Position numbers and translations under genes: made by a program
The notes under the pieces: model-generated
The model's input: the letters and a program-made list of their open reading frames with translations, nothing else
Databases searched by the model: none
What the model was told of the DNA's origin: nothing
Assembly (NCBI GenBank): GCA_012295275.1
Contig: CM022670.1
Span: forward strand, 1,970,835 to 2,013,334
DNA from: Chrysomallon squamiferum
Lineage: Eukaryota; Mollusca; Gastropoda; Neomphalida; Peltospiridae
Reading direction: 5' to 3'
DNA length: 42,500 nucleotides
Shown here: one piece after another, positions 24,836 to 39,118 of the stretch
How the letters are laid out: every line of letters begins with the position of its first letter
How positions within the stretch are numbered: the stretch's first letter is position 1

Positions 24836-26491
24836 ATGTTTCGGCTTTTACCAGCTGAAAGTGAGTTATTTGAATACATGCCACATAAAACGTGCGGTCA
24901 TCAGAACGGTTTGTTACCTTGGCCGCTGGGGATATTTATCACAAAACCCCAGAGCCACAGACACAAGCGATGTTCGAAATCTTGCCAGCGAAAATCAGCT
25001 GACGATCAAGTTTTTAAGATGTCTGTCCAACCCGAAAGAAAAATGGCTGCCAAACCGGTGTGGCAAACAGTAATAGACTGTGCAGGACTGTCAACCAAAG
25101 ATTTAGAAGTAAGTGCTGAAAAGGGTAAAATATTTATCCACTTTAAGCACAAAGAAAGCGAGTCGTTATTTCTAGAAGTGACAAGAACAGTCTCAGTTCC
25201 ACGCCATGTCGACCTGTCAACCGTAACTTGCAGATTGACCCCGAACGGGTTTCTCCTTTTGGAAGGAAAACTGAAGAAACGGGAAAGCGAAATTTCGAAA
25301 AAGAGTTTGAAACCAAAGAGTGGAAAAGAAAGAAGAGGTGAGGAAAAGAGAGACTGTGAGCGATGTGTGAGCGACGAAACATTACAAACAAACGCAGAAA
25401 ATGTTGACGACGTGTACACAGTCTGTGAGCGAGAAAACGAGGCGGGAGCTGTAACGACGTCGACAACAGAAATCGCTAACAGTGAAACGACTGTAACGAC
25501 GTCTACGGCTGAAATCGCTAGCAGTAAAACGGCTTCAGATAATGATCAGAATAATGAGCAGCCCGCAGCATCAGAAGAAAAAGAGAAAAACTCTAAAACG
25601 CCTTCCGAAGATGAAAAACTTACAGAAAATACTGACAGATGTCTAAAACAAGACGACTTATCTGTTCTAAATGGAACACAAAACGAACAGTCTGATCCAA
25701 ATGAAAAAGAGAATGGCACACAAGAAGAACCATCTCACTCGAATGAAACAAAAGATGAACCATCTCACTCGAATGAAACACAAGATGAACCATCTCACAC
25801 GAATGAAACACAAGATGAACCATCTCACTCGAATGAAACAAAAGATGAACCATCTCACTCGAATGAAACACAAGATGAACCATCTCACTCGAATGAAACA
25901 CAAGATGAACCATCTATTCCGAATGAAGAAGATACTCAACTGACTGATGAAAAACAGACTGAAAAACTGGAAAATATTTTTGTCCAACAAACCGACATCG
26001 ATACACCTTCAACGGGACAATTCAGTGAAACGTCATGTTCCAGCGTATTTACAGAAGATGAAGAAAATGAAGAATTATCTTACGAAGAAGAATGTCTTAA
26101 CGATCAGGATTTTGTCATCGTACAAGACGGATTAGAGGATCATCTCACTGACAAAACAAATGTGGAGGATTCTGATTTTCAGCACGATGAAAACTCTTCT
26201 TCAAAGTTAACTGAAAATAGGAAAACAGAACATGGGATTTTTGAATCTGGCAAAAATGGAATAAAGCTGTGTTTAGATCTTCACAAGTACAAACCAAACG
26301 AAATAAATGTAAAAGTTCAAGACAACCTCGTCAAAGTATCAGCAAAGCGAGAAATTAGGGGCCATAATTATAACGGATCTGAGAGTTATGATCGACAGAT
26401 TTATCTCCCCGAATCCGCAGATCCGACAACACTGTACAGCACATTGCAAACTGATGGCTGTTTGATCGTTGGTGCCTCTTACAAAAAATAA
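24836..26491 (+). CDS. Dual alpha-crystallin-domain stress protein, copy 2, intact (551 aa)
   Basis: Intronless. ACD1 covers about residues 74-147: PVWQTVIDCAGLSTKDLEVS, then FLEVTRTVSVPRHVDL, where R117 aligns with the conserved ACD arginine, then LTPNGFLLLEGKL. ACD2 covers about 474-547: DLHKYKPNEINVKVQDNLVKV, SYDRQIYLPESADP with R520, then LQTDGCLIVGA. Between them is a linker of about 325 residues, low in hydrophobics and rich in Glu, Asp, Ser, Thr and Asn. It has two imperfect TTST-EIA repeats (206-232) and seven decapeptides NETQDEPSHS-like (293-362). The first 60 residues carry a Cys/His-rich basic patch (C20, H22, H41, H43, C46, C50). Two-ACD proteins are known in flatworms (the p40/p36 type), but I know of none with this linker. 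Heat induction is predicted from the promoter. A chaperone role is inferred. Confidence 0.92.
   Translation: MFRLLPAESELFEYMPHKTCGHQNGLLPWPLGIFITKPQSHRHKRCSKSCQRKSADDQVFKMSVQPERKMAAKPVWQTVIDCAGLSTKDLEVSAEKGKIFIHFKHKESESLFLEVTRTVSVPRHVDLSTVTCRLTPNGFLLLEGKLKKRESEISKKSLKPKSGKERRGEEKRDCERCVSDETLQTNAENVDDVYTVCERENEAGAVTTSTTEIANSETTVTTSTAEIASSKTASDNDQNNEQPAASEEKEKNSKTPSEDEKLTENTDRCLKQDDLSVLNGTQNEQSDPNEKENGTQEEPSHSNETKDEPSHSNETQDEPSHTNETQDEPSHSNETKDEPSHSNETQDEPSHSNETQDEPSIPNEEDTQLTDEKQTEKLENIFVQQTDIDTPSTGQFSETSCSSVFTEDEENEELSYEEECLNDQDFVIVQDGLEDHLTDKTNVEDSDFQHDENSSSKLTENRKTEHGIFESGKNGIKLCLDLHKYKPNEINVKVQDNLVKVSAKREIRGHNYNGSESYDRQIYLPESADPTTLYSTLQTDGCLIVGASYKK
25712..25921 (+). repeat. 30-bp coding repeats in the linker, copy 2
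   Basis: Seven in-frame units, Q/K alternating at the fourth position and SHS, SHT or SIP at the end. Each repeat adds two to three acidic residues. Out-of-frame readings give the MKHKMNHLTR frame on this strand and the hydrophobic frames on the other. Confidence 0.93.
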
Positions 26492-30638
<4,147 letters not shown>

Positions 30639-31450
30639 TTCTGAATCGGATAAATGTTGCTATGTTAAAATAATTCTAACGTTATTGAGAAATATATAAG
30701 CAATTTACAATGATTAGTCGACGGGTATTTTTTTATTCAAAATTTCAATATGGTTTTAACAGTGCATGACGTATCCTTATGTAAACATTCTGAAAAGCTA
30801 TATGACGTTGTAAAATGTGATAATTACCAAATTATTATTCACTTTAACATTGTTATAAAATAAAGAATTAACTGAAATGTGAAGTTGAAAACTGTTACTA
30901 AGTACATTTTTTTTTTTTTTACCATCATAGTAATGAACCTTTTTGTAATGTATTATGTGTTGTGTTCACTTGGTAACTAATATAAAACTGGTGACGTCTT
31001 AAATTTATTTTTAAAAACGCTGAATTACATCAATTAATTATGTGAAAACTTAACACATTAATAACCATTGTGTCAAACTCTGTATATAAACTCGATGTGT
31101 GTTTTGTTATTAATTATCATTAATGATATATATTTATCCAAACTACATATTTTCCGGTTATAAAAACTGAATATTACATTCAGAAATGTGTTTTATTCTT
31201 GTACGATTCAAATATACTTAGAGCTGGATTACATAAAAGCTGAAGCATTATTTGTTTATTTGAATCCCAATCAAAGTGACAGTGCACAGTCACTATCACT
31301 TTCACAGTGAAAGGACGCGTTCACTATCACTTTCAGTCACAGTGACTGCTGACGCAATCATACTCATTACACATACACACACAAAACATCATTTAGATGT
31401 ACAAACAAGCTTAGATTTGGAAAAAAATGTTTTTGTTTTTGTTTTTTGTT

Positions 31451-31984
31451 TCAGTCTTTCTTTTCAGTCGTTTCTCTCTCTATTTTAATTGTTTTTCCTT
31501 CAGGTTCTGGTTCTCCTTTTACGTCTGCTTCAATCAGCAAAACGCCCTCTGGTGAGATTTTTGATGACACCGTTTCCAGGTCAACATCCTGAAATAAACA
31601 CAAATTACTTTACATAGAGAATGTTTTAATGAATATAATTTGTTTTATACAAGTTATAGAAATATATGTTGTTGTATTTTATTTATTATTATTTTTATAA
31701 TCCGGTAATGAATAAAAGAATATATTTAGCAAAAAAAAATGTGTACTTAAATTTAAAAATAACTTTTTCATTTAGTTAATTAAATAATCATAAACAACTT
31801 TAAAAATACATTGAAATTATTTATAAAAAAAAATAATTATAAAACATTTAAAAATATAAAACAAAATTTAATAATTTTTTTTTAATTACAAAACATTTCT
31901 AAAAATAAATAAAATAAATCATAATAGTATTTTACTTTCCAATTTTTTAATTCAATACAAAATTAATTTAAAAATAATAATAAT

Positions 31985-32029
<45 letters not shown>

Positions 32030-32264
32030 ATATAAAGAAATTTTAGAACTACAGGATCTGTTAAATGACAAGACAAACAAAGCAGACCTCTGGTATGATG
32101 AATTCCCGCGTGAATTCGCGCGACACAAAACCATGTTCGTCTGGTTTTGACTCGTGTCTGCCGGTCACACTCAGTCTGTTTCCTGTGACCTTCACAGTCA
32201 GATCCTCCGGTTCAAACTGACCAACGTCCAGTTTCACTTGAAACAATTTGTTGTCGTACTTCAC
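31451..32264 (-). pseudogene. Orphan ACD exons 2 and 3 of the small heat-shock gene, unit 3
   Basis: Exon 2 (32264-32088) and exon 3 (31588-31451) are identical in sequence to those of unit 2, including all six synonymous differences from unit 1. Splice sites are intact and exon 1 is missing. The introns differ from unit 2 only in homopolymer and TA-run lengths, which points to a recent common origin of the left parts of units 2 and 3. Confidence 0.85.
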
Positions 32265-32954
32265 CTGAAATAAATTTATAATGATTAGAATGTTCTAGTG
32301 ATGATAATAATTATTATTCAATTTATTGTGTTCAAACACGTAAATTATTTATATCCTCAGTCTATCAGGAATTTTGCAAATTTCAAATTGTTTCAAAATA
32401 AAATTTTATTACGACAAAATGAAGTTAAATGACGAACTTTTTTACAAGCTGATTTTATATAAGTGTGTGCATGTGTGTATATATATATATAATTTTTATA
32501 CTTTATTATTTGCAAACGTTGTGGTCCATTAATAAATTACAACTTAGAAAAAAAATCTAAATATTTTAAAACCATTTTAAAACTTGCTACCTTCATCTAA
32601 AGTATACTTTAGAAATTGTGACCTTTTAGAATTTTAATTTCAAAACATAAAAAAACCCCAAAATAACATGTTTTTACACATTTTCCAATAATACTGAATT
32701 GTATTTATCTGATGTAGTGTAATACAAAAAACAAAAAAAACAAAAATACATAAAAAATACAAAATTTAATAAAAACATTGGGTATACTACTGTATAACGT
32801 AAATTTTATTATCAACATAATTAATGGAAAAGCATATGAAATAAAACATTTTAGGTACATTACAGGTAAAACTGGTTCTTAAAACCACGCCCACTTGTTA
32901 TTTTTTAACTAATACGTTTTAAAACGTGATGACGCACATGGCAAAAATAATATT

Positions 32955-33005
32955 TTCTAGAAGTTTCTAGTAAATTCTGACAGTAATCCGCAATGAGTAT
33001 ATAAA
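32955..33005 (+). promoter_or_regulatory. Heat-shock promoter of dual-ACD copy 3
   Basis: The heat-shock element (32955-32977) is unchanged from the other copies and TATATAAA lies at 32998-33005. One base between them (CCGCAATG for CCACAATG) differs. Confidence 0.88.
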
Positions 33006-33094
33006 GAGAGCCGAGCGAGTTGACATTTCATTTCATAAACACACGGGTATAACACTGAAGTTAAACTGTAGAAGACGTAGGTTTAACACTAAAA

Positions 33095-34654
33095 ATGTTT
33101 CGGTTTTTACCAGCTGAAAGTGAGTTATTTGAATACATGCCACACAAAACGTGCGGTCATCAGAACGGTTTGTTACCTTGGCCGCTGGGGATATTTATCA
33201 CAAAACCCCAGAGCCACAGACACAAGCGATGTTCGAAATCTTGCCAGCGAAAAGGCGCTGACAATCAAGTTTTTAAGATGTCTGTCCAACCAGAAAGAAA
33301 AATGGCTGCCAAACCGGTGTGGCAAACAGTAATAGACTGTGCAGGACTGTCAACCAAAGATTTAGAAGTAAGTGCTGAAAAGGGTAAAATATTTATCCAC
33401 TTTAAGCACATAGAAAGCGAGTCGTTATTTCTAGAAGTGACAAGAACAGTCTCAGTTCCACGCCATGTCGACCTGTCAACCGTAACTTGCAGATTGACCC
33501 CGAACGGGTTTCTCCTTTTGGAAGGAAAACTGAAGAAACGTGAAAGCGAAATTTCGAAAAAGAGTTTGAAACCAAAGAGTGGAAAAAAAAGAAGAGTTGA
33601 GGAAAAGAGAGACTGTGAGCGATGTGTGAGCGACGAAACATTACAAACAAACGCAGAAAATGTTGACGACGTGTACACAGTCTGTGGGCGAGAAAATGAG
33701 GCGGGAGCTGTAACGACGTCGACAACAGAAATCGCTAACAGTGAAACGGCTGTAACGACGTCGACGGCAGAAATCGCTAACAGTGAAACGGCTTCAGATA
33801 ATGATCAGAATAATGAGCAGCCCGCAGCATCAGAAGAAAATGAGAAAAATTCTCAGATGCCTTCCGAAGATGAAAAATTTACAGAAAATACTGACAGATG
33901 TCTAAAACAAGACGACTTATCCGTTCTAAATGGAACACAAAACGAACAGTCTGGTCCAAATGAAAAAGAGAATGACACACAAGATGAACCATCTCACTCG
34001 AATGAAACACAAGATGAACCATCTCACTCGAATGAAACACAAGATGAACCATCTGATCAAAATGAACCATCTATTCCGAATGAAGAAGATACTGAACTGA
34101 CTGATGAAGATACAACACTGATTGAAAAACTCGAAAATGTTTTCGTCCAACAAACCGATATCGAAACACCTTCACCGGGACAATTCAGTGAAACGTCATG
34201 TTCCAGCGTATTTACAGAAGATGAAGAAAATGAAGAATTATCTTCCGAAGAAAAATATCTTCACGATCATGATTTTGTCATCGTACAAGACGGATTAGGG
34301 GATCATCTCACTGACAAAACAAATGTGGAGGATTCTGATTTTAAGCACGATGAAAACTCATCTTCAAAGTTAACTGAAAATAGGAAAACAGAACATGGGA
34401 TTTTTGAATCTGGCAATGATGGAATAAAGCTGTGTTTAGATCTTCACAAGTACAAACCAAACGAAATAAATGTAAAAGTTCAAGACAACCTCGTCAAAGT
34501 ATCAGCAAAGCGAGAAATTAGGGGCGATAATTATAACGGATCTGAGAGTTATGATCGACAGATTTATCTCCCCGAATCCGCAGATCCGACCACACTGTAC
34601 AGCACGTTGCAAATTGATGGCTGTTTGATCATTGGTGCGTCTTACAAAAAATAA
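33095..34654 (+). CDS. Dual alpha-crystallin-domain stress protein, copy 3, intact (519 aa)
   Basis: Same plan as copy 2: ACD1 at about 74-147, acidic linker, ACD2 at about 442-515, no introns. Both conserved ACD arginines are present. The linker is shorter: three decapeptide repeats plus a partial one (residues 293-328) instead of seven. It also differs at scattered linker residues (for example QMPSEDEKF, EKYLHDHDF). Substitutions in the ACDs are few: K106I in ACD1 and two Val/Thr-to-Ile changes in ACD2. So the linker is evolving faster than the domains, as expected for a disordered spacer. Confidence 0.92.
   Translation: MFRFLPAESELFEYMPHKTCGHQNGLLPWPLGIFITKPQSHRHKRCSKSCQRKGADNQVFKMSVQPERKMAAKPVWQTVIDCAGLSTKDLEVSAEKGKIFIHFKHIESESLFLEVTRTVSVPRHVDLSTVTCRLTPNGFLLLEGKLKKRESEISKKSLKPKSGKKRRVEEKRDCERCVSDETLQTNAENVDDVYTVCGRENEAGAVTTSTTEIANSETAVTTSTAEIANSETASDNDQNNEQPAASEENEKNSQMPSEDEKFTENTDRCLKQDDLSVLNGTQNEQSGPNEKENDTQDEPSHSNETQDEPSHSNETQDEPSDQNEPSIPNEEDTELTDEDTTLIEKLENVFVQQTDIETPSPGQFSETSCSSVFTEDEENEELSSEEKYLHDHDFVIVQDGLGDHLTDKTNVEDSDFKHDENSSSKLTENRKTEHGIFESGNDGIKLCLDLHKYKPNEINVKVQDNLVKVSAKREIRGDNYNGSESYDRQIYLPESADPTTLYSTLQIDGCLIIGASYKK
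33971..34078 (+). repeat. 30-bp coding repeats in the linker, copy 3
   Basis: Three decapeptide units (NDTQDEPSHS, NETQDEPSHS, NETQDEPSDQ) and a truncated NEPSIP. This is the short allele-like state of the array. Confidence 0.9.
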
Positions 34655-34846
34655 TAACGAAGAAGAAACAGACATTCCTTGTTCGAATTGCAGATGACTA
34701 AACTTATTTAATTTCTGTGTACATTTTAATGTATTTTATTATATCAGTTGAATAATAATTTAAAAATTATTTGATATAAAGATTCATGTATTTATAATAT
34801 ACTACTAATATAAATTTCGAATACTATTACAATTTGCTGAACAAAT

Positions 34847-34852
34847 AATAAA
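34847..34852 (+). terminator. Poly(A) signal of dual-ACD copy 3
   Basis: AATAAA about 190 nt after the stop, conserved in context. Confidence 0.6.
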
Positions 34853-37473
34853 TTGATATACAAAAATGAACTGCCAGTTGTCTCTGTTTTTATTTATTTA
34901 TTTATTATTTATTTATTTATTTATTGTGATAGAAAATATTTACACTTCGACTAAAATATATTTTTATAACGACAGAACTTTGTCTAAAAACGTTAAAATC
35001 ATTATCTGTGGGTTAAACATGGAAGTAATTTAGTCTTGAATTTAGTGCGAGCTTTGATTTTTACGCACACATCCTCAGAGAAAGAAAGAGAGAAAGAGAG
35101 AATCAGTATGAAAGAGAGATAGAAAGACAGGCAGACAGTCAGACAGTCAGACAGAAATAAACAGACAGACAGAGACAGACAGACAGACACTGAGAAAAAG
35201 ATTGTTTTCTATATAATTATAATGCGAAATCTCCCCATAACTGTATTCAGTACAAGAGTACTAATACTAATACTTCTATTACTGAAAAAACAAATACTAG
35301 TTGGCCAAAAACCAAACTGTGTTTTTATAATAAAAATCTGTAATTAAAATCTGTTATTAAGTTTTTTATAAAGTAATGAACAACAACAAAAAAGTATTAT
35401 TTATTTACTTCTTTATTTACTTCTTTATTTATTTATTTATTTAATTATTATTATTTTTTTTTACTTTTTTTTGTTAACAGCATTCACTGCTCTGTATATC
35501 GATGTTCTTGTTTCGTCATTTCACAGAGTTAACATTATCGCTAATGGGAACTGATATGGTGAAAGGTATCACGTCAGACATGTCTGAGAAAGTGCTTCAT
35601 TAAAAGCAGAGAATGACAGAGGCAGACGAGTGCAGCAGTACAAGATAAATCGAAACGATTCTAAAAAAAACCCACAAATAATGTCATGGTGAACTACTAA
35701 ATATATTTTTTATTTTATTCAGGATGAACGGAAGAATACGACATTGTGTGTATCTGTGGGCATGTATGATTCTGACTGGCTGCATATGGGCGTGTTCGGT
35801 TTGTGTGAATGTGTGTAGATGTTTGTTGGTATGTGCGCATGTGAGTGTAAATAGATATAGGTGGGTGCAAAATATTGTATGTATGAACGGTATTGGTAAG
35901 CGTCCTCTTGTTTATGAGAAGGTGGTTACACGAACTGTTTGTTGTTAATTGATAACATTAGACAATGGCATCGCGGAAACATATTTTCTTTTTTATATTA
36001 CTGTTAGACGCTTTAAAAAGCGCACGTAATAATGATATATATATATATATATATAGGAACAGTTAGCAATAAAATTTACAGAACTGTAAACAATAAAAGT
36101 TTATTTGTTCGTTCGTAATAACACAGAATGTGTGTATGTCCGACACAGGCTAATACAGGGAAGGTTAAATAAATCAAGACCTGAGCTGTATTATTTAAAT
36201 ATTTATTAACTGTAGCTGGACCTGGAAATGAATTCTTTCAGAAATGAGGCGAAGAATCTGTCTTTGAACTACCTTCGTCTCATAAAACTGTATTAAAAAA
36301 AAACTCTTAGGAAATAAGGAAAGTGGGTAATATATAACACGAAAATCGTTTTACTGGTTTTTTAAGATGGCTTTGTGCTGAGCGTTCTGAAATCACTTTA
36401 TCTGATTTCAAATTTTACTTGAAATCCTCCACCAGTTCTGTATTTACAGATACAAGGTTTTACTTCGTAGGCGTATCGTTATATCACTGCAGTTGTGAGT
36501 CTGCACGTAACTCCCCCGATAAAAAGATATTAAAACAAGTAATTCTCTTTTCACCAGTGTCGTAATCTCATAGCCATAGAATTCCTTGGCGCTACTGTAA
36601 TTGCTGTTAATAATAATAATAATAGTAGTAGTAGTAGTAGTAGTAAGTAGTAGTCTCATTATATAATGAAATTTATTTTATCTGAAAATTGTTAACACAA
36701 CAAGGATACACTTTTTCTGATATTCTGCATCCGCCTAGCTGATGCATCTTTGAGCTTTTTAATTTTTTTTTTGGTTTCCTTTTTCCTCGAAAGGTCATTA
36801 ACTCTGATGAGATCTGAATGATTAATTCAGGCAGAGTTACCGAGATTTAAGTTGATTAAACTATTGTGCAGCAAATGCTTCTTCAAGCACTTTGTTTTAA
36901 TTAGATCGTTTGATGTTAAACACTGGATAGATCACCATCTTTACTAGACTTTTAAAACCAACATAAACAAACCAATGAATTTTGTCTACGTTTGCTTTTC
37001 ACTCTCAGATAAATGAGATTGCATGCTGTTATTGCTTTTACGTCTTTTACTCCTTAGATAACTGCAGGTTACAGTAAATGCAGAATGGTCTTACGTCTGA
37101 AAACTTCCAGAATCCACCCTGATGCTTATCTCGAAGACAATATATCATTCCGCGCTGAAGTACGCGTCACTTCTTTATTACAGACCACAATTATTATGAT
37201 CGTTAGGTTTCTGAAAAAAGAGAAAACGTAAAGAAAAGGGGTCGTAAATGAATTCTTAAGTCAGTTGGTACTCTCTATCTCCCTCTCTGTCTGTCAATCT
37301 GCCTCCCTGTCTATGTCAGTCTGTCAGTCTGGCAGTCTCTCTCATTCTCCATGTCTGTCTGTTTCTCAGTCCCTCTCTTACTTTCTCTCACTCGGTCACT
37401 AACTCTCTGTCTTTTTCTCTCTGATTCTCTCTGTTTCTCTTCGTGTGTCTTTCTCTTTGTCCTTGTCTCTTGC

Positions 37474-37579
<106 letters not shown>

Positions 37580-37932
37580 ATTCTCTTTCTCATTCTCTCT
37601 GTCATTCCCCCTTACTGACTCTCTGCCTCTCTCTTCTCAATCTCTGTTTCTTACTAACTTTCTTTCTGTGTAGATCTGTGTTTGTGTGTGGCTGTGTATT
37701 TTGTTATATTTAGTGTACACATGTGGGAGTATGTTTATAAACAGATGGAAGAAAAGATCTGAGATTATTTTGAACGCGCGGTAGTTAGATTTAAAGATGC
37801 ACTTACATGCGTAGAAAGGAACGTAGAAATGCATATGTATTTTCATGTAAGAACACACACACAGTAAGAGAAATGAAGAATTATTATCTTTCCTTTGTCG
37901 TCCATTAAATTATCTGTGTTTTTAAATTAATT

Positions 37933-37969
<37 letters not shown>

Positions 37970-38015
37970 TTTTCAATGGATTTTTTTTATTTTTTTATGG
38001 GTTTTTGTAGGTTTA

Positions 38016-38017
38016 AA

Positions 38018-38101
<84 letters not shown>
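38016..38101. repeat. (ATT)n array, unit 3
   Basis: An uninterrupted ATT run of about 85 bp. The equivalents in units 1 and 2 are broken by AATATT and GTT units. Confidence 0.95.
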
Positions 38102-38592
38102 ATATTTTTAAAATTAATAAATGTTACATTTTTATTTTTACCGTCTTGTGAAATTTTTATAACTGGGCATGAAGCCATTACAGATATAAAAGTTTTTTGG
38201 TTCATACTCCGAGTAATAATTACCAAGCACTTAGTTATTAATCAAGTTTAAGTAGCATGTAAATAAACACTCAGCGCTGAACCCGGTTAACAAATTAACA
38301 GTAAAGTAGAGTCAGTATTTCTTGAAATTAAATTTCTTTTAATCTGTAATTAAGAACTCATTACTGACAAAGAGTATTACATTCATAGTAACTTATCTGA
38401 TGTTGTAGTCGCCACCGTGTATTTGTTTTTCTGCTGCTGTTGTCGTGGCATGTCTTACTTTGTAATGACGAAGAACGTCTTGACTAAAACTTAATTATTA
38501 TTTAGGTAATCAGCGCCATGAGCTTTCAGCGCTTTACTAATGAATGAAATGACTGCATTAAGATTAGCTAGGTATTATTTATGTGCATTATG

Positions 38593-38646
<54 letters not shown>
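38593..38646. repeat. Poly(T)-poly(A) palindrome at the end of unit 3
   Basis: T24 runs directly into A30 without spacer, so each strand can fold on itself. Units 1 and 2 have T-rich and A-rich tracts here separated by TTACTTTT. It sits about 80 bp from the duplication boundary. Confidence 0.85.
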
Positions 38647-38648
<2 letters not shown>

Positions 38649-38916
38649 CCCATGCGCAGTAGTACACGTAATCTATTGCAGGAATTTTATGAATTTCGGC
38701 CGTCACCCAGTTATTCATCTGACTAATTACACGAATGTTTTCTGTAAAAACAACCTGTCCAGCATCAAAGCGATTGTGCCAGCTTGCAAATTTAGCGATG
38801 ATGGAAGATCTTAAGGTTTCGGATCTACGGAGTCGTAAAGGTTAAAGGTCACTGTTCCGATTTTTCCGGACAGACAGATATTTAAAAAAATATTATAATA
38901 ATAACATGAAGATATA

Positions 38917-39055
<139 letters not shown>

Positions 39056-39079
39056 AAAAAGCATTATTTATTTACTTGT

Positions 39080-39118
<39 letters not shown>

